DNA of 64,000 nucleotides from Macrotis lagotis (lineage: Eukaryota; Chordata; Mammalia; Peramelemorphia; Peramelidae), in contig NC_133666.1 of assembly GCF_037893015.1 (NCBI RefSeq), forward strand, positions 460,256,594 through 460,320,593, given 5' to 3'. The position numbers and the translations under genes were made by a program. A model generated the notes under the pieces. That model was not told where the DNA came from. It did no database searches and saw nothing but the letters and a program-made list of their open reading frames with translations. Positions 23,261 through 35,524 of this stretch are shown here, piece by piece (within the stretch, counting starts at the first letter, position 1; each line of letters opens with the position of its first letter).

Positions 23261-24204
23261 CTGGGGTTGTAAACACAGAAATAGGTTAGTACAGCTTTTC
23301 AGTACAATACAAAAATTCAAAAGTCATGACAAGGAGAGGATATGTGTGGCCTAGGGAAGCCAACTGAGCAAAATAAAAAAATCCCCTTTATTACTGTTTT
23401 TTGTTTTGTTTTGCTTTGTTTTAGTTCCTTTAGTTGTTGCCACTTTTGGTTAGGTTATTGCTTCCAATCCCCACTAAAATGGACAAAGGAGAAGAAAAAT
23501 AGTTGAAACTCAGACTATCACCTGGTTAGACTATCACCAAAGATTCTCTTACCACCTCTCAAATATTGTCCCACACCAGCCCATATCTAGTCATCTGAAA
23601 GTCCTAGCAGTAGCAGCCTTCTTTAAGAGATTATTGAGAAATTCTAACTCAGCAGTGTTATATATTAACAAACTCCCTTACTAACATAGACTTGATTAAA
23701 CCCACTATACTTTATTGTAGAAAAGTTCAAAAGAGGATCCCCCTTCTCTTCCTCCACAAAGGGACAAGGAGCAAAGAAGTTTTGCCTGGGGGGAGGGAAG
23801 GTGAACTGGTCCTTTCAGAAGTGAGGGAAGATGCCAAAAAGAGGCAGGGAAGTTAAGAAGGGAATGACAAAGGCATAAAATACAAATTTTCCCTTATTTA
23901 TAGTTTTGCCCAGATCAAAACCTTGTTAAAAGTTTTGCTAAACCAGTTAGCAGTTTGTTTCCTTGTTAACAACTTTTGTGAAATGATGAAACTCTTTACT
24001 TTGTACTGGGTAGATTTCAATAATCCATGTTTTCCTCATCATCAGATAATAGTACTGGCTCTGTAATATTAACTTTCATCATTTTTTAATACATATTTTC
24101 TTTTTATCTAGCTTGCTGAGCTTTTCAGAACTGTCTAAATAAATAAGTTTTGGGAAGATATTCTTGTATGAATTTGTTTGTAGAAAAAAGAAAGTTGCTA
24201 AAAA

Positions 24205-24420
24205 CAACAGCTTGTATTTTTTGTCACTTTAGAGTTTACAAAGCATTTTCCTCCCAACATTCCCTAAGGGAGATAACATAAGTATTATTGTTTTCTTTTA
24301 CAGGAGGCAACAGAACATGAATAGAGGAAGGTCATTAGAGTAGAGAAGGCCTGGGTTCTACTTTTGTCTCTGATGCATACCCATTGGTGTTCTATAATTC
24401 TGGAATTCTAAGATGACAAA
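24205..24420. repeat. MIR-family relics
   Basis: A reversed MIR piece ('agtttacaaagcattttcct', 'taacataagtattattgttt') is followed by a weaker plus-strand piece ('gagaaggcctgggttctact'). Confidence 0.6.
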
Positions 24421-25248
24421 GTATATTAGCTGTGTCATCACAAGCAGATCTCTTAACATTTATTCTTCAGGCAACTTTCTATGGTATAAGTTATAGATGC
24501 ATAGCTGATCTGCCTTGGAGAGAATTTTCACACCAATCAATGCTCTTCTCTGATGAAATCACATATCTGGAGCCTCCCTTCTCATTTTTATTTATAAATG
24601 GTTACAAGGTTATAAATGGTTATAAGACTCACTTTGAAAGGTCAGAAGCAGGAGGCATACTAAAGATCTCTCTGATTCTTTGAGAGCAGGTTCCATTACA
24701 CTGTCTTCTTAAAGTTAGGCAGTGCTTTCACCATACCTTTTCTAGCCAAAATTTTGAGTGGTTCAATTCTTGTGGTTCAAGGGAATATTTAGATTACACA
24801 ACTAATTTCTGATTACTGATATGCACTGAAAGTTCAGTTCATTAGGGTAAACCCGATAAATTCTAAAGGAGTATTCACTGTTTTAAACATTTGTGTCTAA
24901 CTCTCATAAGAGCGATTAATGAGAAGAGGGAGAATGGCTTTGTTTGAAGTGGGGAAAAAGTTTGCATGAATTGTGTCTCCATCACTCCTTTCTAGGCTTC
25001 TCTGCCTCCTTTTGCTCTCCTCTCAAGGGATGAGTCATCTAGTAAAATACTTCAATGACAGAGAGTCAGAGCAGTTGAATGAGACCCAGACAAATGGCAA
25101 ATCTTTCACAATGAAAGGCAAGAAGTAAGGAGCAACACAAAATTTTTTCCTCCATGACCTTCAACTTAATCCAAAGTCAGACGAATCTTGACTCTCTCCC
25201 CTGCAGTTGCCAGCCCTGCAATAATAGCTACAAGGGAGTATTACATAC

Positions 25249-25340
25249 CAGGTTTTCTTCACACAGTTCTCTGAACTGGTAGAATTTCTGGGCCATGAGA
25301 AGTTGGGCACTGCCTACTGCGGTCCGGATTTTCCCTAGAA
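25249..25340 (-). CDS. DLGAP1: DLGAP1 internal exon: start of the GKAP homology (GH1) domain
   Basis: A 92-nt exon. It supplies the last two bases (TT) of an isoleucine codon begun by the upstream exon, then 30 codons: LGKIRTAVGSAQLLMAQKFY followed by QFRELCEENL. The acceptor is strong ('tttcttttcag') and the donor is CTG|gtatgt. The sequence is the first helices of the GH1 domain, a conserved folded module of SAPAP proteins whose partners are less well defined than the PSD-95 and Shank contacts. The split codon matches the phase of the 60.4 kb exon exactly, so no exon appears to be missing between them despite the 35-kb gap. Confidence 0.95.
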
Positions 25341-26449
25341 CTGAAAAGAAAGTAAACATATAACGGTCATTATAGGTTGGGCTTCACAGAATAGATTTAG
25401 TCTGGTGAACCGAAGAGGAAGTTACGCTGTGATCAACAGAAGGAAAATGCAACTTAAATAAGTATTCCCTCACACACATACTCACATGTCCCCATCCCCA
25501 CAATACAACTGGTATATTGCTGTTTGGTTTTAATTACAAAGATATTCCTTGTTTTGATGTTAACAAAAACAGCCTTTATCATACATGTGGGTTTCTTGAG
25601 GGAAAAGAGCCTTTCCTTCTTTGAGGTTAACAAAAGATGGAGTCAATACTTTTTTGACCATGGGACTAGATTTAAAGTGTTTATCACCAGCTCTAACAAA
25701 AGTAGCACTGGCTGAGAGAAAGTGCCTCTTACCACTGCATCACACCCCTTCTACTTCCTTCAGGCTACTTCCAAGGCTCAGATTTGTCAGGAAAAAGTAT
25801 GTAAGAAGCTTTCCTAAATGTCTTTCACTCTCAACCCACCAGTCTCACCCAAAGCACACACCAGTTCTGTTGTTAATGAGATGTCTGCTTTCCTGTGTAC
25901 TGGTGGTGTACTGGTAGTCTCTCATACCATCCCAAAAGGGACCCTCGAACAGCCACTCAGACAACAGCATTATATTAAATTCAAGCTCAAGTCATGTTCA
26001 GGTATGAGGATGAACTGGACTGAGAGTCTCCTGGAATGGTTCAGGTTGTTTCAGAGGCCCTGGCCACTGTAGGGTGTACTGTGGAACAGTTGCTTCTGCC
26101 GGAGCTGAGCCACTTGACCACTCAGAACCATCCCAACTGCCAGGAAGGAAGGGGAAAAGCCACAAGGCTTCCTCCCTCCCAACCCAAATAGAAAACTGAA
26201 AAAAAGGAAGAAAGATGAGAGAGGGGAAAAAAAGAACATGTTAGAACATTTTGAGAAATGTATCCCTAATTCAAAGTGTCCTTGGGGAGGGTAGGTACAT
26301 GAGAATTGAAGACATGCTTTATGAATTTACAGAGATGGAAATCAGGATGCAGGGTTACCTTTTCCCCTATTTTTATACTATATGTTGTGCCTATTGTCAT
26401 CCCCTCCTAAGCTCTCTCCAGTACCCTCACTAGTTTCTCTTTCATACTA

Positions 26450-26765
26450 TTTGTTATCCCCCTATTCACAAACTTCGAATTATTCTCCAGTGCTTGTTGA
26501 ATAAATTATAAACCTTTTCCTTTTGGTTTTTGAAGCTCTCCATAAATTTTGTTCCAACTCGCTGCTTTAGTCTCATCATATTCTAGTCCTTTTCATATAC
26601 TGTCTGTTAGTATTCATTCACCCAATTCCATCTCTGTGCTTTTACCCTTTCAAGAATTCTTAATTGTTCTTTAGAAAGCTTACAAATGTCCTACCATTTG
26701 GGTCATGTGGTTCTCCCTTCCCTGGAGATCATGATGCCTCTACCAGTTCTTTCCTGGGACAAAAT
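26450..26765 (+). repeat. L2 LINE 3'-part relic, segment 1
   Basis: L2-like phrases 'cagtgcttgttgaataaatt', 'gaagctctccataaattttg', 'attcacccaattccatctct'. It appears to continue at 27070 after an inserted SINE-like element. Confidence 0.55.
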
Positions 26766-26769
26766 AATA

Positions 26770-27066
26770 GAATTTAGGGAGCAAGGTAGCCCAATGGGCT
26801 AGGTCTGTAGTTCAAAGGCAGGCCCCCAGACATTTACTAGCTGTAGGACCCCAGGTGGGTTGATTTACCTCTGTTTGTGTCAGTTTCTTCATCAGTAAGA
26901 TGAACATAGTAAGATAATTGCAGCATTTCTCCCTCCGAGTTGTAGTGAAGATCAAATGAATATAGTAAGATAATAATTGCAGCATTTCTCTCCCAGAGTT
27001 GTGAAGATCAAATAAGATAAATATTTGTAATATACTTAGTACAGTGACTGGCAAATTATAGATATG
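26770..27066 (+). repeat. CORE-SINE/MIR-like element with internal duplication
   Basis: A diverged head ('gcaaggtagcccaatgggct') and 'cagtttcttcatcagtaaga' lead into a tail block present twice in tandem, at about 26906-26959 and 26962-27015 ('atagtaagata...gcagcatttct...gaagatcaaat'). The tail resembles that at 21712-21965. Confidence 0.7.
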
Positions 27067-27069
27067 CTT

Positions 27070-27475
27070 CATACTTGTCTTTCCCTTCCCTTCTCTTTCT
27101 GTTCCACATTCTGGAATGTTCTTTCCCTCCATTCTCTGTTGAAATGCCTGCCTTTCTTCAGGGTCCAAGTGAGATACTTCCTCCTCTTCCACAAAACCTT
27201 CTCTTCTTCTCTCACTCTCCTCTTCCCCATCCCCTACATTTCTTCCCTCTCCTCCTCCTACAGAAAACTTACCTGTTCCTCTACAAATTTCTCATAGCAT
27301 TTGGACTGGACCTCTCCTTTGTATTTGTCATACTTTGCTTTGTTATTTATGTACAAAGCTTTTCTTCCCTGGAGAAGATAAACTTCTTGAGAACATAGTC
27401 TATTTCATATCTATCTTTATGTTCCTAGGACCTGGCACTCAGCAAACATTTAATAAGTGTTTGTAAAATGAATTG
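27070..27475 (+). repeat. L2 LINE 3'-end relic, segment 2
   Basis: Characteristic L2 3' sequence: 'tctgttccacattctggaat', 'ttgagaacatagtctatttc', 'cctggcactcagcaaacatt', 'taataagtgtttg'. Confidence 0.75.
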
Positions 27476-28322
27476 AACATAAGGAAAAGATAAAACTCCT
27501 TCATCCAGGATCTGACTTATAGATTCAGTTCTTTATTCATTAATTCATTAATTTATTTATTTGTCTGCTTTGAACACAGTAGATAATCCAGAGAAGTAAA
27601 AGTGGACTTTAGTCCCTGGGAATACACAGTCATTGCCAGCTGGTTGTTTCTCACCTCAGACCCAGAGATGGATCCAGGGTCCCTAAATTCTCAATGCTTT
27701 GACCCTGGAGAAGCATTGATAGAGGCATCAAGATCTCCAGGGAGAGGGGAACCACATGGTCCAAGTGGTGGGACACAAATAAGTGTTCACAAAATCTAGT
27801 TTTCTAGCGTTTTCTAAGAATTCTTGAGTATCTGAAGGAGTAAAGATTCTGGACAGTGTAATTCCTCTAAATCCAGACTTCTAACAAGCAAAAGCAATAC
27901 CAATCTTGGACTTGACTCAGCTGGGACCCAACCTTGTAGAGGGAGAAAAAGAATGCTTGGGCAATGTCAATCTCTTTGAAAGAGGAGAGAATTAACACCC
28001 CCCCCCAAAGTTGAAAAGGCAAAAATAAACCCTGAGATGGGAGAAAAAAAGATTTGAATTTTGCCCTCTGTTATTAGCATGAATTATTTGGACAGTGCAG
28101 GTCTGATGGTAAAGGAACTTGTCTCCACAAGCCCTCAAGAATGTCACCATGAGCCTTTGAGAAAGAAGTGGGACTTACCAAAATAACTTTCTAATAAAGT
28201 GGATGGATATCTCTCCCTAAAGAGGTCTAAGTTCTAGAGGTAGCATCATAAGATAAAATGACAGTATGAATTTCTGAGATGGAAACTGGCTAGCTAGTTT
28301 GTCAAAGGTTGCCTTGCTAATA

Positions 28323-28370
28323 ACCCCTATAGGGGTAATTTCCCTATCAAAGGGATCCTCTTCGAAGAGG
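28323..28370. repeat. paired 14-bp palindromes with a short hairpin between
   Basis: 'acccctataggggt' (28323-28336) and 'cctcttcgaagagg' (28357-28370) are perfect palindromes. Between them 'tccct' (28341-28345) and 'aggga' (28351-28355) can pair over a 5-nt loop. All lie within 48 bases of intron sequence without a recognised repeat. Confidence 0.9.
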
Positions 28371-28779
28371 TGGAATTGATTGTTTATGGGCTACTGGGAG
28401 ATTTTTATTGTTTTCTGCATTTCCATGGAAACAGAATAAAGATTGCCAATATATGTTTCTACTATATATTCCTTGAAAACTTTGTATGGGCTCTGGAGTC
28501 CCTTTTACTTACATCTGAGAAAACCAATTCATAAGCCATGTTCAAGCTACATTCTGAGATTTTTTTTTTTTTTCAGAAGAAAACCTGGGGATAGGGAGTA
28601 ATATAAGCTAAAGAATTATTATTTAGAGGGCTGATCCCAAATATCAAACTCTGATCTGTCCAAGGCCATAGCTTGGGAATCTAAACCATAGAATGCATGT
28701 AAAATGGGGATAACAATTTTTGTACTACCCTTATCATAGCATTATTATAAGAAAAATGCATTGTAAAGCACTGAGGGCA

Positions 28780-29155
28780 GACCTTGGGGGTTAGAAATTT
28801 CTGGGTTCGAAGTTTACCCTATTAGCCTTGTGACCCTGAGCAAGTCTCTAATTGTTCTTATCTGTAAACTAAGAGGCAAGAAGTTGATACAGTAGATAGA
28901 GAATCAGGAAGATAAATTCAAAAGCTACCTTAGACACTTACTAGTTATGTGACCCTGGATAAGTCACTTATCTATGTTTATCTCAGTTTCCTCATTTGTA
29001 AAACGAGATAGAGAAGAAAATTGGTAAATCTTTGCCAAGAAAACCCCAAATTCAAGTTGGGCTTGACTGAAATGATTGAACAATAAAATAAGAGGGTTAG
29101 ACTCTGTACACTTGAAGGCTCCATCTAGCTCTAAATCTATGATTTCATGACTGTG
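28780..29155 (+). repeat. MIR split by a later SINE
   Basis: The MIR 5' part (28780-28875, 'gtgaccctgagcaagtctct') resumes at about 29090 with 'gagggttagactctgtacac' and 'ctccatctagctctaaatct'. The gap is filled by the SINE at 28876-29088. Confidence 0.85.
28876..29088 (+). mobile_element. CORE-SINE, long-tailed type, nested in MIR
   Basis: Full-length plus-strand copy: 'gtagatagagaatcaggaag', 'gtgaccctggataagtcact', 'tgccaagaaaaccccaaatt', 'ctgaaatgattgaacaa'. A short direct repeat 'taagagg' lies on both sides. Confidence 0.9.
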
Positions 29156-29479
29156 TTTGTAAAGAGAATGAATAAGTTAAAAGGTTCTCCTTTGAAGGTT
29201 TGCTTTTCCACCAATCTGGAACAGTTCACCATTGTTGTTCTTTTTGATTCTAGCATCTTTGTCATCTTCTCTTTAATAATGATTCAGAAGTCAGAATTGC
29301 TCTAGAATAGCTTCCGTATTCTATATTTGCTGAGGCCTCTCTGTCTCTCTTTCCCTGAAGCCCAATAGCAGCAGAAATGTTATCTAGGACAGTAAAAAAT
29401 ATGCTTGCTTCACAATGGGTGTGCCCAGTTGTGAGAGCCAAACTTGACTCTGGCCAGAAAAGAAAAAAAAAAAAGGAAC

Positions 29480-29905
29480 AAAGCCCGGATGATTTCAAGT
29501 AAGGTGACCAGACGCCCTCGATTGGCTGAGATCATCAGTTTCTGATGACCTATCCCAGTGTCTGGGAAAGTCTCCAGTGAGCATGGAGCTGTAGACAAAC
29601 TGTCAGCTCTTTTGCCTTATTTGATGAATTACCATAATGAAATTTAAGCTGGTTACAACCTCGCTTCCAAAATAATTCTCAGTGTTTTATTAGTTGCCCT
29701 ACAGCTTTGACTGGGGAAACCTGGTGCATTCTCCAGCCCCGCTGATCTGCAAGCTGATTTCCAACTGGAGCAGTTCAGACTAAGGGGACTCCCTGGCAAG
29801 GGTTCCTGCATATTCCTTGCTATCGTGATTGACACTGGCCCAATCTGGTTGCTACTGGAGAAATCTCTTCTGATTTTCCTTGTTCTTTCTCCTCCAATTA
29901 TCATT
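29480..29905. other. low-repeat block, candidate conserved non-coding element
   Basis: No recognisable transposon. It has local CpGs ('gaccagacgccctcgattgg') and a balanced composition through 'ctccagccccgctgatctgc'. It is intronic, and the small reading frames on the minus strand resemble no family. Element status is inferred from composition only. Confidence 0.3.
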
Positions 29906-29974
29906 TTAATTTCAAATATGGATTGCAGTTGCTAAGTGTTTTGAAATCATGTGTGAGTACCTTACCTGGGTGTC

Positions 29975-30130
29975 CCAAGGTAGCTCACAACTCAGTGAGG
30001 TAAGTGGTATATAGTCTTATTATCCCTATATAGACAAGGAAACAGGTTCATAGTCACTGTGGTCAGAAAGCTAATATAAGTTTCAGATCTAAGACTTGGA
30101 CCCAGTTGCTTTTTCCTCTAAATCACAGTT
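29975..30130 (-). repeat. MIR-family relic
   Basis: Reverse MIR: 'tcacaactcagtgaggtaag', 'agacaaggaaacaggttcat'. Confidence 0.65.
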
Positions 30131-30389
30131 CACAATTAAATATCTAAAACTTTCTATGAACAGTTTGCTAACCTTCAAAGTCCATTGAACAACATTATTC
30201 TCTATATTAGGCTATCAAAAGAAGCATTGCCTAGACTTTCTAGAGATTTTTGGCACCTAAGGAGGTAACCTCCAAATATTGACTTTAACCCAGGGATTTA
30301 TAACCTACAGCCAATGAACCCTCCCAAGGGACTGGTAAATACTATTAATTTGTATTTTTTTATATTTTAGTAATGGTATTTCAATAAAT

Positions 30390-30625
30390 TTGAGGCAGAA
30401 AGGTGACACAATGGATTGTTAGTTTTGAAGCCAGGATGACCTGAATTTAAGTTTTAGACACTTACTAGCTGTGTGATTCTGGGCAAGTCATCTAAACCTC
30501 TTTGCTTCAGTTTCCTCATCTGTAAATGAGTTGGAGGAGAAAATGGCAACTCACTCTATTGTCTTTGCCAAGAAAACTCCAAATGAAAAAGATTCAGATA
30601 TGATTTGACTAGATAACAACAAATT
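30390..30625 (+). mobile_element. CORE-SINE, long-tailed type
   Basis: Head 'gaggcagaaaggtgacacaa', core 'cttactagctgtgtgattct', 'tttcctcatctgtaaatgag', tail 'gccaagaaaactccaaatga'. Full length. Confidence 0.92.
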
Positions 30626-31104
30626 TCAATATATTTGGTTTCCTTTGTAAACTTATGAATATTAAAAATATGATTCTGAGGAGTCACTCTATTGACTTCA
30701 CCAGACTAACAAAGAGGACTGTGTCACAAAAGAAGTTTAAGAACCCCAAGTCTAGACTTTCTATAATAATCTAGATACAACTACTCCTAAAGTGACCCAA
30801 GGCACAGAGATCAACAAATAGACAGTGGATCTAAAGGGAATTGGATGGGGAGGTTGGAAAAAGAAAAAGAAAATAATGCAGTCTTCCTTGCCCTTTTCAG
30901 GTTCCTATTCCTAAGAACTATTGGGCTAAGGAAGTAGTCATTTTCAATTGGAGAAATTCAGAGTAGGAGTTGAAACTGAATCTTCCCATTAGTAGTTGGT
31001 TTCCAGCCCACAAGATTAATCACTAAGAAGGAAGAAAAAGATAGAGAAGAGGAATTATCCTTGTCTTAATAAAATAGAATTAATATGAAATAAAAGGTCC
31101 TGCT

Positions 31105-31262
31105 GAGAAATCACCAGGATATAGTGGTGTATTTAAGTTATAAGATCTGGGTTTAAAGCCTAGTTCAATTAGCTGTGTCAACACAGGCAACTTCCTTGAA
31201 CTTTTAGCTTCTTCATCTGAAAAATGGGACTAGTAATAACACTGACTATGAGAGAATGTTGA
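31105..31262 (+). repeat. MIR relic
   Basis: Plus-strand MIR: 'agatctgggtttaaagccta', 'gctgtgtcaacacaggcaac', 'cttcatctgaaaaatgggac'. Confidence 0.75.
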
Positions 31263-33264
31263 AATACAGTAGTAACTGACCCCTTGCCACTGCAAAAAGA
31301 TGGGCAAGTCATTAAATCTCATTGTCCTAGTAAATTTCCCACTCATTGATGAAATCATGGATTGAGACCAAAAACAAAAGCAAAATACAACTCATTTTAC
31401 AGACTTGTGGTGAGTATATCACATTTTGAACCTTTAAATATTAGGGGATGAAATCTGTGATTTTGTCACTTTAGAGAATATCCAGTGAAGGAAATTCCTA
31501 TTTGTATAGATGGACTCCTCTGTGATTTACAAAACAATTTACAGTCTGAGCATTGAAGGGTTAAGTGACTTGCTTAAAGTTACTAGGCCAGTATATACTG
31601 AGGCAGGACTCAAATCCTAGCTTTCCAGGCTCACCCAATAAGTTTCTTAAGTGTTAGAAAAATGTGAATTGTTGGTATTGTATATTATTTTCCTAATAAC
31701 CACAAATCCTACAAGTTAAGAAAATATTGTTATTTGCATAACAGAGGCTCACAAAGAATCAGTGACTTACCCAGGACTATATAACTAGTAAGATCAAATT
31801 TTGAAACATAAGCTTTTAAATCCCAGAACTAGAAAACTTTCAACTCTACCATCCTCCCTCAATATAAGTTTTGCAGTGCTATAGGAGTTCTAATAATACT
31901 ATCACTGAAAAAAGGAAAAAAGCATAGAGAAAGTTGCATATTACAGAAGAGAATGAAGGACAGAGTAATCTTTGCTTCGCTTTGATAGTGGTCTCAGTTT
32001 AGAGGTCAAAACTAATCCAAGGGAGTCTCTAAGGGGTCTGGGCTTAGGGTAGACTAGGTAAAGAACTCCACTATCAAGGGACCTCAGGAAAAGGAGAGAT
32101 AAAATGGTTGAAATTAAACTTATTGCTTGCAATAATACACATTGTACCTGTATGTGAAACAGCATCTCCAGGGGAACAAGAAACTACTGTGACTATCTGG
32201 AAAGTTTACTGAGACTAGAAGACTTGCCTTTAAATATTTTATCACAGTTTTATGAACATTTAAAGAAAATCCTAGATGTAAAAAAATTAGAGATTCAAGA
32301 CAAGTCTTTTAATTCAAATATCTTCCAAGGTACTTGAAAAATTCAGTTGGTTCTAGAGTACTTAATAAATAAATGTTTGTTGAATGGTTAATCAATTGTT
32401 TGAATTAAGAACTTTTGCTTAAATTCAGTTTCTTTGGTGGGGGCAGGAGCATTTGGGGAGGAGAGGAATTGTCTATTAAGGTGTCTTTGCTGCCCTTCCT
32501 CTATTTCTCTAGGGTATATATAGGAGAAGAGGAACACAGGAAGTTACTCTATGTACCCCTCCCACACATAAATATTGTTAGGCAGATGAAATTAGGTTAA
32601 AATGAATTTTGAAAGGAAAAAAATAACAAGTTGAGCCTGAAAGACAGATTTAGTTTAGAGGAGAAGGAGTGAATTAATAGGATGATTACATTTTATTCAA
32701 CCTATAAACACATGATCCTCATCTCTGTTATTACTGACCAATTAAAGAAACTACTTTCTTTTCCCTGCCCACCTTCCTCTGCCTCTGTCTATTCATAGCC
32801 TCTCTGGAGAGGAAGAGAGATAGGGGTTGAGTTTTCTTGGGGGTTGACTTGAAATATGAGGGAAGATAGTTCTTATCAAAGATAAATTATGGAATCATAA
32901 AAATTTCAAAATACTTCAGGGGCCATGGGGTTCAACCAATACTTGATAAAGAAATTTTCTATACCTTTTCCCCCAAAGTGTTAATCACTTAAATAATCTG
33001 AATCAAACCAAAGGTCTTTGCTTCTAAGAGCATATAAAGCTAACCCAGAATTTCCTAAACTCTTATGGGAGCTAATAAAAAACAGGATACAAATAGATTT
33101 TTCCTACAAATAGAAACTGGGTTACCTCCAATTTACCCTGAATCTACCATGTACATACATAGTTGTTTGCATGTGATTTCTTTTGCTACTCCTTGAGGGT
33201 AGGAATTTTTTTTTTGCATTTATTTGAACTCCCATTACTTAGCAAAGTGTTTAATAACAATATT

Positions 33265-33559
33265 TGTCCTTCATTTTTGAAGAAGACCATGACATCAAGG
33301 AGATAGTGTCATGACAAGCACATGATTTGGATTTGAGGAAGGGGGTGCTATGCTAAGCCACCAGCCTCACGTTTTCCTTCAGAGTCATCTGGGTTCAGTG
33401 GCCAGAGAGGAATCAGGATGACTAGAAATGGCCCTGGATGCGAGGCAATCAGAGTTGAGTGACTTGCTCAAGGTCACACAGCTAGTAAGAGGCTGAATTC
33501 AAACTCCCATTCTCCTGACTCCAAGGTCAGTGCTCTATCTCCTGTACCACCTGGCAATC
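33265..33559 (-). mobile_element. second SINE family ('accatgacatcag' body)
   Basis: 'gaagaagaccatgacatcaa', 'catgacaagcacatgatttg', 'aatcaggatgactagaaatg', then core and head ending 'cctgtaccacctggcaatcc'. The best preserved of the four copies. Confidence 0.92.
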
Positions 33560-33569
33560 CTATATGCAC

Positions 33570-33580
33570 ACACACACACA

Positions 33581-33641
<61 letters not shown>
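33570..33641. repeat. (CA)n-(TG)n-(TA)n compound microsatellite
   Basis: A short CA tract and TGTG block lead into about 50 bases of uninterrupted TA, directly beside the SINE head. Confidence 0.97.
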
Positions 33642-33643
<2 letters not shown>

Positions 33644-33974
33644 CTTTATCCCTTTGACTAGAAGGTAGAACCATGAATTCCAAAACTTTCATTTAAGGAG
33701 GGAACTAAATTTATACATTTCATTTCTCACCTGGGATTCACTACTTTGGGACTTCTCTAATTTCTCTACAAGGCTTCCACCCCATTCTGAGTTAGATGCT
33801 TTCCTCTCTCCCCATTCTGCCTTTCAACTTTTAGAATACAATAAATGTTTATAAAGCTTGTCAACTGACTACAGAACTTGTAATCTTTCCCTAAACCTGT
33901 TAAGTGTAAATAGTGGTCTTCTGCAAGGCCTCTTGACTCTAAAAGTTACTTAGATTAATATGCTTATTAATGTG

Positions 33975-34095
33975 TTAAAGGCAGTTCAATAAACATCTAT
34001 TAAGGACTTACTGTATTCTGAGCACATTGTTCTAGATTGAGGGAGAGGCAAAGTACAGATAAAGCCAGATTTCTACTCTCATGGAATTAAGAAGA
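33975..34095. repeat. ancient repeat fragment ('ctattaaggacttactgt' type)
   Basis: Resembles the dispersed old repeat with '...cactgtgctaagcactgggg...' seen again at 48470-48600 and, weakly, near 20680. Family not assigned. Confidence 0.4.
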
Positions 34096-34114
34096 AACCA
34101 GTGGTTGGTTTGCT

Positions 34115-34265
34115 TTTTTTGTGTCCCCCCCCCAACAAGGCAATGAGGTTAAGTGGCTTTCCCAAGGTCACACAGCTAGGTAATTTTTAAGTGTCTGAGG
34201 TCATTTGAACATAGGTCCTCCTGACTCTAGAGCTGGTGCTCTATCCAGTGTACCATTTAGCTGCC
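34115..34265 (-). mobile_element. CORE-SINE, short type
   Basis: A T/C tract, 'aacaaggcaatgaggttaag', core 'ggtcacacagctaggtaatt', head end 'gtaccatttagctgccc'. Confidence 0.92.
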
Positions 34266-34694
34266 CATGTACTTTGTTTTTCTGTTTATCTTACAAAATG
34301 AGTCCAAAGTAGAAAGAAAAAACAATCAAATAGGACTGAAATAATTCTTGGTGTTTGTCCCAGACCGGATACTACAGGGTTATATACATGTAATTCAAGG
34401 GATAGCCTAGCTAAATTCACAGTGGCTCATCTCCCACTTGGCCAGTACAGAGATGAATTTTTTGGCCATAGCAAGTTTTAACTCATTTACTAATTTATGG
34501 AGGAATTTGACTCATGAAAGGAACCCCACACTCTGGCCCTTACAGAGTATTTAAGTATTGAAAAGTCGGTTTACATTCAGTATGGATAAGAAATGGAAGT
34601 CAAGTTGTTATTGTGACATGTGTCTGACCATTTTCATTCTGGGGTAACAATTCTGCTTATGTTTCCATTACTTATTCACTTAGATTCTATTTTC

Positions 34695-34858
34695 TTTTTC
34701 TTTTTTTTTTTTAGGTTTTTTTTGCAAGGCAAATGGGTTAAGTGGCTTGCCCAAGGCCACACAGCTAGGTAATTATTAAGTGTCTGAGACCAGATTTGAA
34801 CCCAGCTACTCCTGACTCCAGGGCTGGTGCTTTATCCACTGTGCCACCTAGCCGCCCC
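34695..34858 (-). mobile_element. CORE-SINE, short A-tailed type, with target-site duplication
   Basis: T tract, 'tgcaaggcaaatgggttaag', ending 'gccacctagccgcccc'. Perfect flanking copies of 'cacttagattctattttc' at 34677-34694 and 34858-34875 give a duplication of about 17-18 bp. Confidence 0.97.
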
Positions 34859-35079
34859 ACTTAGATTCTATTTTCAAAACATCTCTCATTTACTCCCTCT
34901 TCTCTCCTCTGACACTACTGCCACTCTGATGTGGACCCTCATCATATCACCTTTGGATTACAGCTTTAAAATGAGGAGCTGCATTGAATTTAAAATTTTC
35001 TCTGTCATCTTTTTCTAATTAATACCATTTAATAATCAAGAATGAGATTTTCTAATATCCTAAGTGGATTACAAGTTCA

Positions 35080-35462
35080 ATATGAACCAAATGTAATTGT
35101 AATATGGTAGCTAGAAAATGGAATGCAACCTTAGCAGGTATTAAGAGAAGTGTAGCATATCCACATTCAGAGGGGAAAAAAACTATGGAATCTGAATGCA
35201 GAACAGAGCATACTATGTTCACTTTAAAAAAATTTTTGTATGATTTTTCTTTCTCAGGATCTTTTGCAACATGACTAATAGAGAAACATATTAAAGACAA
35301 TTATACATGAAGAACCTATTTCAGATTGTTTGTGGCTCTGGGGAGAGAGAGATAGGAGAGTAATAGAAAAACGAGGAACTCAAAAGCTTGCAAAAGGATG
35401 AATGTTGAAAACTATTTTTACATGTAATTGGAAACTGGGGAATGACAACATTACAGTTGGCT
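35080..35462 (+). repeat. LINE 3'-end relic (older marsupial LINE)
   Basis: Contains the recognisable terminal phrases 'aactatggaatctgaatgca', 'agcatactatgttcacttta' and 'gaaaactatttttacatgta', the 3' UTR of an old marsupial LINE. Clade not certain. Confidence 0.6.
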
Positions 35463-35524
35463 TCAGGTATTTGATGGGATAGCATCTGAAAAAATGAAAT
35501 AGATTTGTTCTGCCTTGTTTTACC

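Larger units (their letters stand above)
16560..25248 (-). other. DLGAP1: DLGAP1 intron (8.7 kb)
   Basis: Donor 'gtatgt' beside 25249 and acceptor beside 16559. It is filled with SINEs, two (TG)n tracts and a CR1/L3 3' end, listed separately. The stretches 17580-18300, 19290-19920 and 23280-25240 show no gene and little recognisable repeat apart from a MIR near 24.2 kb. Confidence 0.85.

Noticed and set aside
27075..27398. 107-residue hydrophobic frame resembling a membrane protein
   Set aside because: It is a pyrimidine-rich L2 LINE 3' end; phenylalanine/leucine/serine runs are a composition effect.
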